Of a DNA stretch of 64,000 nt, positions 34,832 through 41,805 are shown piece by piece. A program made the position numbers and the translations under genes. The notes beneath the pieces are model-generated. The model was not told the origin of the DNA, did no database searches, and saw nothing but the letters and a program-made list of their open reading frames with translations. How positions within the stretch are numbered: the stretch's first letter is position 1; every line of letters starts with the position of its first letter. Source of the stretch: Pararhodonellum marinum (lineage in GTDB: Bacteria > Bacteroidota > Bacteroidia > Cytophagales > Cyclobacteriaceae); assembly GCF_015354735.1 (NCBI RefSeq), contig NZ_JACEFJ010000012.1:62001-126000 (forward strand). Reading direction: 5' to 3'.

Positions 34832-36621
34832 AAGCTATGGGCTTTGGTAACGCTGTAAAAATATTTCTGCATGTCCCAGGCCGAGGTAGGGCATCTCTCG
34901 GCACAAAGGCCACAGTGGAGGCACACATCCTCATCCTTGACCATCACCCTGCCTGTTTTCAGTTCCGCGGAAACCAACAGGTCCTGTTGGGTATTCAAAG
35001 CCGGGACCAAAAGTTTCTCCCTTAATTCAGGTTCTTCTGCATTGGTGGTGAAGGTAATGCAGGAGGTAGGACAGACATCCATGCAGGCATCGCACTCTAT
35101 ACAGCGGTTTTCGGTAAATACCGTCTGTACGTCACAATTTAGGCAACGCTGGGCTTCCTTAAAAGCGGTGGGCACATCAAAACCGAGTTCCACCTCCTTT
35201 TTCCGGTCCTTCAGCGTGATGGATTTTCTGGCCTGAGGCACCACAAATCTTTGGTCTATGGTCACCGGGCTGTCGTAGCTCCATTCATGGATGCCCATTT
35301 TCTGACTGATCAGATTGGTGTAGGGACTGGGCCTTTTTTTGAGGTCTTTGCCTTCACAATAGAGGTGCATGGAAACGGCTGCCTGATGGCCGTGGGCAAC
35401 AGCGGTAATGACATTTTCTGGTCCAAAAGCCGCATCGCCTCCAAAAAACACCTTAGGATGGGTAGATTGAAAAGTGGTCCTGTCCACCACGGGCATACCC
35501 CACTGATCAAAGTCAAGGCCGAGGTTCCGCTCTATCCATGGAAAGGTATTTTCCTGTCCTATCGCAATCAGCACTTCATCGGCTTCGATAAAGGCATCCG
35601 GTTCGCCGGTAGGCAGCAATTGCCGTTTTCCCTTGGCATCATAGACGGCCTTTACTTTCTGGAACATCATCCCGATAAGTTTGCCGTTTTTCACCTCAAA
35701 ACTGAGTGGCACATGGTTGTCAAAAATCTGAATGTCCTCATGGATGGCATCCTCCTTTTCCCATGGGGATGCTTTCATGTCTGAAAAGGGACTTCTGACC
35801 ACCACCTTGACTTCTTTGCCGCCCAACCTCCTCGATGTCCGGCAACAATCCATGGCGGTGTTCCCACCCCCAAGGACAATGACCTTTTTGGAAATGGATT
35901 GGGTGTGTTCAAAGGCCACACTTGCCAGCCATTCTATCCCGATGTGAACAAAAGCATCCGCTTCCTTCCTTCCGGGAAGATTGGGCAGGTCTCTGCCCCT
36001 GGGTGCACCTGTACCTACGAAAACGGCATCATAATCCTTGGCAATTATTTCCTTGAGGCTATCGACATAAGTCAAAAACTGGGTATGGATGCCCAAATCC
36101 AGGATGTAGTTGACTTCCTCATTCAAGACCTTTTCCGGAAGCCTAAAGGAGGGGATTTGGCTTCTCATCATCCCACCTCCTGCAATTTGCTCATCAAAAA
36201 GATGGATCTCATATCCCAAGGGGGCAAGGTCTCTGGCCACGGTCAGGGAGGCAGGACCTCCTCCGATCAGGGCGATCCTTTTTCCGTTGGAAGGAAATGG
36301 CCCCTGAGGCATGTGTTGCCGTACATCTCCTTTGTTGTCCGCAGCCACCCTTTTGAGGCGACAGATGGCGACGGGTTCCTCTTCCACACGCACCCTTCTG
36401 CAGGCAGGTTCACAGGGCCTGTCGCAGGTTCGGCCCAGAATTCCGGGAAAAACATTGGATTCCCAGTTGACCATATAGGCCTCTGTATATTTTTCGGCTG
36501 CAATCAGCCGGATGTATTCCGGGACGGGTGTATGGGCAGGACAGGCATATTGGCAATCCACCACTTTGTGGTAATATTCCGGGTCTTGGGTATTGGTAGG
36601 TTTCATGGGTATTTTGGGCAA
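34828..36621 (-). CDS. GltD-like FAD oxidoreductase with Fe-S clusters
   Basis: 597 residues joining an N-terminal Fer4_20 helical Fe-S domain (Cys at CQYACPAH and GRTCDRPCEPACRR, about 23-76), two Rossmann domains (GGGPASLTVARDL near 118 for FAD; GGGNTAMDCCRTSRR near 248 for NAD(P)H) as in glutamate synthase small subunits, and a C-terminal ferredoxin domain with two CxxCxxC...C sets (IECDACMDVCP and HCGLCAERCP). Overlap with korA by 4 bases indicates that it is the electron partner of the oxoacid enzyme, likely passing electrons between ferredoxin centres and NAD(P)H. Confidence 0.9.
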   Translation of the reverse strand: MPKIPMKPTNTQDPEYYHKVVDCQYACPAHTPVPEYIRLIAAEKYTEAYMVNWESNVFPGILGRTCDRPCEPACRRVRVEEEPVAICRLKRVAADNKGDVRQHMPQGPFPSNGKRIALIGGGPASLTVARDLAPLGYEIHLFDEQIAGGGMMRSQIPSFRLPEKVLNEEVNYILDLGIHTQFLTYVDSLKEIIAKDYDAVFVGTGAPRGRDLPNLPGRKEADAFVHIGIEWLASVAFEHTQSISKKVIVLGGGNTAMDCCRTSRRLGGKEVKVVVRSPFSDMKASPWEKEDAIHEDIQIFDNHVPLSFEVKNGKLIGMMFQKVKAVYDAKGKRQLLPTGEPDAFIEADEVLIAIGQENTFPWIERNLGLDFDQWGMPVVDRTTFQSTHPKVFFGGDAAFGPENVITAVAHGHQAAVSMHLYCEGKDLKKRPSPYTNLISQKMGIHEWSYDSPVTIDQRFVVPQARKSITLKDRKKEVELGFDVPTAFKEAQRCLNCDVQTVFTENRCIECDACMDVCPTSCITFTTNAEEPELREKLLVPALNTQQDLLVSAELKTGRVMVKDEDVCLHCGLCAERCPTSAWDMQKYFYSVTKAHSL

Positions 36622-37023
36622 ATTATTAAAATCAAGGCCTCAAATGACTATTTTGGCCTTTTACTTATCAACGAAATAATTTTCTAAATATATGGCAGAT
36701 AAACAAATTATTCTTGAATTATTTAGGTGAAAAAGGATTTGTTTACGTCAAAGAGGTATCAGGTATAAAAGCTATCACAGATAATTACAAATTTGAATGA
36801 TTCCTTAAGACAAGGATCAAATATTCTCGCCAATTCCAGTAAGGGTTGTGCTGGAATTAAAAGACATGTCTGAAAAAATGCAGCTATGGTAAATTTTTAA
36901 AACCGCCTTACCTTGAAAGGAAGTAGAGATTAGGTAAATATAGAATCTTAACTAGAAAGAGTATATTTAAAAAAATGATAGTCATGACAAAAGAAACCTT
37001 AATCAATAAATCTTTAGAGCAAG

Positions 37024-37119
37024 GAATTCATTGAGGACATCGGTATTCAATTTTATGACTACAGGGCCAGGATGTACGATCCGGCTATTGGGAGGCGGAA
37101 CAACATTGATTTAGTTTAA
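37024..37119 (+). pseudogene. Rhs core remnant
   Basis: Reads [19 protein letters not shown] then PAIGRRNNIDLV and a stop. The [16 protein letters not shown] string is the Rhs-repeat-associated core motif. There is no start and no tip domain. The stretch 37046-37097 is nearly identical to 38775-38826 (52 bp). The junction with the antitoxin-like opening at 36984 looks like a recombination scar. Confidence 0.75.
37046..37097 (+). repeat. Rhs-core direct repeat, copy 1
   Basis: 52-bp stretch repeated at 38775-38826 with a few mismatches; the first 27 bases are identical. Repeats of this kind permit tip swapping by homologous recombination. Confidence 0.75.
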
Positions 37120-37158
37120 GAATTATTTTTATCTAATTCCTTTTTAAATTCATCAAGA

Positions 37159-37608
37159 ATGACCAAAACCACTTTTCTAATCCTCTTTTTGTTTACTGTT
37201 TTACATGTATCATGTAAACCAAGTTCCGAGAAATCTAATATTGATCTGATTGAAGATTTCGATTGCTTCCGAAATAAATTTTATTCTGATAGCATTTTTC
37301 AACTTTCACGTGTATTGTTTCCTCTACCCGGTGCAGATTCGGACGTAATATATGGTGATGCGAAAGTTGAAGATCAAGAAAATGAAGTGTTTTTGATTGA
37401 AAACAACCAGTTGTTTTGGAAAAGAAACGGCTGGAGATTTATTGAAACTCCATTAGAAAACATTGAATTTGTTATTACTCGTGAATATGAAGGATCAATT
37501 GTGAGAGAGAAAATTCGTTCTAAAGAAACGGACTTGGTTATCACCTTAAGGTTTTCTTTAATAAAAGACCAATGGATGCTAACCTATTACAGCCATGAAT
37601 GGTATTAA
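37159..37608 (+). CDS. Lipoprotein, DUF4348-like, candidate immunity protein
   Basis: 149 residues with a lipoprotein signal (lipobox LHVSC, Cys19). The mature part has F-x-x-F-x-x-K-F-Y-S-D-S-I-F-Q-L-S-R-V-x-F-P-L, which I associate with the DUF4348 family in Bacteroidota; this is from memory. No catalytic motif. It stands in a run of Rhs tip fragments and exported small proteins, which is the usual setting of periplasmic immunity proteins, but a matching toxin is not visible beside it. AT-rich like its neighbours. Confidence 0.55.
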   Translation: MTKTTFLILFLFTVLHVSCKPSSEKSNIDLIEDFDCFRNKFYSDSIFQLSRVLFPLPGADSDVIYGDAKVEDQENEVFLIENNQLFWKRNGWRFIETPLENIEFVITREYEGSIVREKIRSKETDLVITLRFSLIKDQWMLTYYSHEWY

Positions 37609-37815
37609 ATGACGAAAATGTCGGAGATTACCCATTTAAAAAATTGAAAATAGGGTTTGTTTGTTTAAATATTACCGCAATACAAGCAAAAATCCTCCAA
37701 CCCAAATTATGAGATATGAACTATGCCTATACAATTACATATTCAGTTGGATTTGGTGATGATATAATAAATAAAGTACTATAGTTGAACCGAAAAAACT
37801 GACACATAAATTAGT

Positions 37816-38394
37816 ATGAGACTCGAAATCGGAATTGTTTTTCTGTTTGTGACAATATCATGTGGTGGAAAAGAAAATGTGGAAGGCAACGATTTGATAC
37901 AGGATTCATCTTTAAAAAAAGAAACAAGCTATCAGTTAACAGATTTAAAGGAACTTTATTTGGAGAGCGTAAAAACCTATAATTCCACTAAAAAAAATGA
38001 TGTGATTTCATCACCACCAATATTTTTTGATACACTAATTAACCAAGTTCGAATCCAGACTATTCTGAGAGATACCAAGCATACAATTGTTCGGGGTGGA
38101 ATTTCAAACCAAAACTTGATTACTTATTTTGATACTGAATTGATTTTGTTTTTGGCTAAAAAGGATAAAATTATTCATGACAAAAAAGTAATAAAAAAAA
38201 CAGACTTTCTGGAATTTGTTTACGAGTCTGATCTGGAGAAATATTCGATTACAAATTCTTCCTTCGAAAAACTGACATCTGAGGAGACTAATTTGACCGT
38301 AATGATTTGTCAGCCTGATACAGATATATGTTTTAGAATTCTGCTAGTGTTAAAATACGATGGTACTATCGAGTATGTGGATTTGGATGAATGA
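37816..38394 (+). CDS. Lipoprotein, function unknown, candidate immunity protein
   Basis: 192 residues, lipoprotein signal with Cys16 (TISC). The mature domain has a run of beta strands (FFDTLINQVRIQTILRD, TYFDTELILFLAK, then LTVMICQPDTDICFRILL), with the ending C-x-P-x-T-D-I-C resembling DUF4738-type proteins; that likeness is tentative. The position between Rhs remnants suggests an orphan immunity protein. Nothing in the sequence proves it. Confidence 0.5.
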   Translation: MRLEIGIVFLFVTISCGGKENVEGNDLIQDSSLKKETSYQLTDLKELYLESVKTYNSTKKNDVISSPPIFFDTLINQVRIQTILRDTKHTIVRGGISNQNLITYFDTELILFLAKKDKIIHDKKVIKKTDFLEFVYESDLEKYSITNSSFEKLTSEETNLTVMICQPDTDICFRILLVLKYDGTIEYVDLDE

Positions 38395-38454
38395 TACCCC
38401 CTAATACTGCATTCTGGCGGCCTATCTTCAAAAAAATCAGCTCCGGAATTTTAA

Positions 38455-38592
38455 TTGATTTATGCCCTCTATGATAAAGATAGGAATCGAAATGAAGTGT
38501 TGAAGAAAGTCCTAAGCGGAAATGCTGCAAACCAACATGAGGTTTTGGAGGAGAATCTGTATAATTTTAAGGATGGATATGCAAAAACCTAA
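38455..38592 (+). pseudogene. Short coding remnant
   Basis: An open frame of 45 codons from a TTG, reading IYALYDKDRNRNEV then LKKVLSGNAANQHEV and ending in NFKDGYAKT. The composition looks like a real helical protein end but there is no proper start; I do not recognise the family. It fills most of the 295-bp gap before the Rhs fragment. Confidence 0.35.
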
Positions 38593-38689
38593 TTAAAACC
38601 TCAGAAAAGGTCTTGTTTGACAATATGATGCTGATATGCATGTCATCACAGTTAGCTCAAGAACTCATTAAGATCCTTGGGAGCTGAAA

Positions 38690-39574
38690 TTGATAGGAAT
38701 TGAATTTCACTACGGGGGGATTAAGGTGAATAAGTATCTCTATAACGGGAAGGATCTAATTGAGGAAAATGGGCTTCAATTTTATGACTACAGGGCCAGG
38801 AGCTATGATCCGGCTATTGGGAGGTGGAGCGTAATAGATCCTCTTTCTGAGCAGATGCGCAGACACTCACCTTACAATTATGCTTTCGATAACCCGATCA
38901 GGTTTATTGATCCGGATGGGATGAGGCCAGATGACATAATTGTTGAAAATACGACAACAAAGACTTTAACCAGGGTTAAAACAGATGATCCCAGTGATAC
39001 TTGGGTAAGGGATGGTGTGACAACCGAAACAGGCTTGTCAAAAGCTCAAACTGAAGGAAGAGTAGGGATGATCACCCATTGTGATTCTGGATGGAAATCT
39101 AATGATGTTAGTATACTTTATGGTCAGGATGCTGACAAATCCAAGGTTTCAAACTACACGGTTTCTGTTTTGGTTAACGCAATGAATGAATCAAATAATA
39201 GTTCTATTCAGATTAATAGTACTTTGAGGACTTCCGAAGATCAAGCCAGAATAATGTCCGACTTGGTTAATGCTAATGGTATGGCGCATACAAAAAAATT
39301 GTATGGTTCAAATGGTGATTTGGTATTAGATAATTTTCCTGACCAACAAGCTATGGTTGATAAAATAAATTCAATTGGGCCAAGTAAAGTCTCCAACCAC
39401 TTGGGAGATCCTTCAAAAATAAATGTGGTTGATGTATCCCCATGGAGGGGAGGTATTACAAACCCAAGAAATTTCGCTAATAAAATTGGATCTTTAAATG
39501 GCGTAAGAGTTTTGTCTCCCTATAACAGTAACGATAAGGCAATACATGTTGAAATCCCTCAACCAAAAAAATAG
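38690..39574 (+). CDS. Orphan Rhs C-terminal end with M15-like peptidase tip
   Basis: 295 codons starting from a weak TTG (a GTG occurs at the thirteenth codon); there is no genuine Rhs N-terminus. Residues 16-78 are the Rhs core ([43 protein letters not shown]). The tip (80-294) has [15 protein letters not shown] (Arg180), [14 protein letters not shown], then [17 protein letters not shown] (His237, Asp248) and IHVEIP (His286, Glu288). That order, R...H...D...HxE, matches the M15 zinc D-Ala-D-Ala carboxypeptidase layout, so the tip could attack peptidoglycan. The stop is one base before the next ATG. Confidence 0.75.
   Translation: MIGIEFHYGGIKVNKYLYNGKDLIEENGLQFYDYRARSYDPAIGRWSVIDPLSEQMRRHSPYNYAFDNPIRFIDPDGMRPDDIIVENTTTKTLTRVKTDDPSDTWVRDGVTTETGLSKAQTEGRVGMITHCDSGWKSNDVSILYGQDADKSKVSNYTVSVLVNAMNESNNSSIQINSTLRTSEDQARIMSDLVNANGMAHTKKLYGSNGDLVLDNFPDQQAMVDKINSIGPSKVSNHLGDPSKINVVDVSPWRGGITNPRNFANKIGSLNGVRVLSPYNSNDKAIHVEIPQPKK
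38775..38826 (+). repeat. Rhs-core direct repeat, copy 2
   Basis: Second copy of the 52-bp repeat at 37046-37097, inside the Rhs core of the M15-like fragment. Confidence 0.75.
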
Positions 39575-39575
39575 A

Positions 39576-39902
39576 ATGTTCAAGATTAAAAAAATAACAT
39601 TATTAGCATCACTATTTTTCATGTTTACAAGTTGTAATACAAATAGCAAGATAGATAAAAATGATTTAATAGGAGATTGGGCAACAAGTCCAGATGAAAA
39701 TATAGTATTTTCAATTACCAATGAAAATATTAAATATTTTGAAGATGATTATTTATACAATTACAAAATAGAACAAGAAACATTTTCACTTGTCGATTCT
39801 GGTCACCTGATAGCTAGCTATGAAATCATTTTATTGACTAAAGACAGTTTGATCTGGAAGGCAGAAGAAGGCAATATCTTGAAACTACTCAAGAGAAAAT
39901 AA
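39576..39902 (+). CDS. Small lipoprotein, candidate immunity to the M15-like tip
   Basis: 108 residues from the ATG at 39576, two bases after the last base of the Rhs stop. Lipobox FTSC (Cys20), then a domain opening KNDLIGDWATSPDENIVFSI, a lipocalin-like small beta-barrel style with short strands (YNYKIEQETFSLVDS, ASYEIILLTKDSLIWKA). A toxin that acts on peptidoglycan in the periplasm would call for a periplasm-facing immunity protein. Proximity supports the pairing; no homology proves it. Confidence 0.65.
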   Translation: MFKIKKITLLASLFFMFTSCNTNSKIDKNDLIGDWATSPDENIVFSITNENIKYFEDDYLYNYKIEQETFSLVDSGHLIASYEIILLTKDSLIWKAEEGNILKLLKRK

Positions 39903-39956
39903 ATGAGGGTTGATTTAAAGGCTCCCCCAAAAGGGCAAGCGGTTCGAATCTGATGG

Positions 39957-40673
39957 CCCTGTAAAACTGCGGCAATAGGGAGGTGGGGAGTTGTGGATCC
40001 GTTGGCAGATCATCCTAATCAAGTATCAAGTTCAGTATATAGTTATGGTGCTAACAATCCTGTGTTCCATACAGATCCAGATGGTAAATGTCCTCCATGG
40101 ATTTGTGGGGCCATAATAGGCGGTGCTTTGGATTATGGACTCCAAGTAACCGTTAATGTAGTAAAAGATGGCTTATCTGCGGATGCATTTACCAATGTTG
40201 ATATTGGCTCTATAGTAACATCGGCTGCAGCAGGTGGATTAAGCGGCGGACTTTCAACGTTAAAGCAGATCAAAAATGCAAGTACAATAGTTAGAACGGG
40301 TGTTGCAGCTTTAACTGATGCTACTGCCAGCACAGCGAATCAATTGGTCACCGAAGGAGAAGTCAGCTTGGAGAATGTGATTGTGGATGTTGCAATAGGC
40401 CAGATAGTCGGTAAAACGGTTAGTGATGCGGTTGAAACGAAAGCCAAGAACTCACCAGCGGGAAAAGACTTAAAAAATGCTGCTGATAGGACTCAAAGAG
40501 TTGCTGATCAACCTAAGCGTTCTCAAGCTAGGCAGGCAGCCAAACAGAGGCAAGCAGATGATGCGGCTAACAAATTGGATAGCTATGGAAAAGGCAGGGC
40601 TGCTGCGGCTGGAGCTGCTAGTAGTTCAAGTACATCGACATTAATAAAAGAATCGAAGGATGAGGATAAATAG
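39957..40673 (+). pseudogene. Second orphan Rhs core plus tip
   Basis: The open frame enters after a stop at 39951 and shows AAIGRWGVVDPLADHPN, YSYGANNPVFHTDPDGK, a C-terminal end of an Rhs core lacking its upstream part; the first usable start is a GTG at 39993. The tip begins with a hydrophobic Gly-rich pretoxin-like segment (CGAIIGGALDYGLQV, AAAGGLSGGLSTL), then Ala/Lys/Gln-rich helices. No catalytic motif was recognised. No signal sequence. Probably an excised tip kept for recombination into a full Rhs gene, or a relic. Confidence 0.65.
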
Positions 40674-40756
40674 TTCAGAGGTGATGGTATTGAAATTGAG
40701 GGTTAAGGTATTCAATTTTCTGCAGGGACATTAAATTTAGGGAGATAAAGAAGATA

Positions 40757-41131
40757 ATGATAGATTATAAATCGCTCATCACTAAAGCAAAGCAACCAGT
40801 AAGCATATTTTACATACTGCTTTTTGGAGCTGCAATTTACTTTTTAGCAAAAGAGGCTGGCATAACTGGAGCCATCCGTTTTATAGCAACAATATATTGT
40901 ATTCTACAAGTTTTTAGGAATTATACTAGGTTACAAATACTCATACGAAACAATTTTAAACTAAAGAAATCGCAATACATTCCTTTAATTTTAACGAGTA
41001 TAATTGTTGTTCTCCTTGTTCTCTTAGTTTTAAATGATTATTTAAGTCGTTTCGTGATCTTTGGTACTTTCCTCATGGGCATAGGTTTTATTCTATTTGA
41101 AGGATACCAAATTTTAAAAAAAAGAACCTAA
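40757..41131 (+). CDS. Small four-span membrane protein
   Basis: 124 residues with membrane segments at about 16-32, 36-54, 74-92 and 96-114 and a Lys-rich end (LKKRT). It follows the second Rhs tip by 83 bp and is in the same direction; small membrane proteins of this kind act as immunity proteins against membrane- or cell-wall-directed toxins. The family is not recognised, so the role is inference. Confidence 0.55.
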   Translation: MIDYKSLITKAKQPVSIFYILLFGAAIYFLAKEAGITGAIRFIATIYCILQVFRNYTRLQILIRNNFKLKKSQYIPLILTSIIVVLLVLLVLNDYLSRFVIFGTFLMGIGFILFEGYQILKKRT

Positions 41132-41149
41132 GGGCTGCAACTAATTAGA

Positions 41150-41179
41150 AACCCCAGCTTCTAATAAGGAGCAGGGGTT
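41150..41179. repeat. Imperfect hairpin
   Basis: AACCCCAGCT (41150-41159) pairs with AGCAGGGGTT (41170-41179) except for one position. No T tract follows; it marks the junction between the membrane-protein gene and the decayed Rhs end. Confidence 0.45.
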
Positions 41180-41189
41180 ATTAAGGATC

Positions 41190-41745
41190 GCCGCAATGGC
41201 CGATAGATTCTATCGGCATAGCCCCTTGAGGCATTGGGCAATTCAATCAGCGTGATTGATCCCAGTGGAATGGCTGCATTCTCGGGAGATTTTTTTTGGA
41301 GAAATCGGCAGGAAGCTGGGAACCGATGGAGTTGATGATAGTAAGCTGTATGTTGTGACGAACAAAAAGGAGGCCAATAGCATACAAGCCAAGAATAAGG
41401 CATGTGGTACAAAACAGGTCAGTGAAGTGAGATCCGCTGTTCAGTTGCCTAGCGCCTTTTTCAGGGGAGAAATTGGATTAGCAGTTGAAAATGCAAAAAA
41501 GCCAAATGAATCCATAGACGATGCAAAAGGGAGTTTTCACGAAGAAGGGGGCATGTTTGGTTACGGATGCAAACGGGAATGAAAAGCTGGTGCGCGTACA
41601 GCAGATTTCTGGCCAGGATGGGTATACTTTTCCAATAGGTCGAAAACCCAGAAGCCCCCATCTGGGGGGCAGGGGGGAAATTATAAGAATATTTATAACC
41701 GCCAAAGGCAACCAGACAACAAAGACAACCCGACAACTTTTTTAA
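41190..41745 (+). pseudogene. Frameshifted Rhs core and toxin tip
   Basis: Coding remnants run through changing frames: DRFYRHSP (41202, frame 3), NSISVIDPSGMAAFSGDFF (about 41240-41300, frame 2), GEIGRKLGTDGVDDSKLYVV through AFFRGEIGLAVENAKKPNE and GSFHEEGGM (41298-41560, frame 3), then LVTDANGNEKLVRVQQISGQ (about 41555-41640, frame 1). One shift coincides with the run of T at 41292-41299. The core motifs identify it as an Rhs tip; FHEEGG suggests a HE-containing hydrolase-like toxin, now inactive. It runs into a GC-rich hairpin at 41654-41670. Confidence 0.75.
41654..41670. repeat. GC-rich hairpin next to Rhs relic
   Basis: GCCCCC (41654-41659) and GGGGGC (41665-41670) around a 5-base loop, within a local GC-rich patch in an AT-rich stretch. 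The 41700-41800 stretch beyond it is low complexity, with GACAAC and ACAAC words recurring. Confidence 0.55.
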
Positions 41746-41805
41746 AAGACCACAATCGTCCAACACTAACAAATTTGACAACTTCTACAACTTATCCAAA
41801 CCAAG

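Larger units (their letters stand above)
36622..37158. other. Gap at the left end of the Rhs island
   Basis: A 537-bp AT-rich stretch. It holds an 8-bp perfect inverted repeat AATTCCAG / CTGGAATT (36832-36839, 36851-36858), then a 17-codon frame from 36984 (MTKETLINKSLEQGIH) that resembles the opening of Bacteroidota antitoxin-like proteins but stops at 37034, and the Rhs core remnant described separately. Confidence 0.5.

Noticed and set aside
35899-36687. Open frame of 262 codons antisense to the FAD/Fe-S gene
   Set aside because: Shadow of the GltD-like gene on the opposite strand; no homology seen.
36984-37034. Small antitoxin gene
   Set aside because: Only 16 codons; resembles just the opening of antitoxin-like proteins and is interrupted by Rhs core sequence. 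No toxin gene is beside it.
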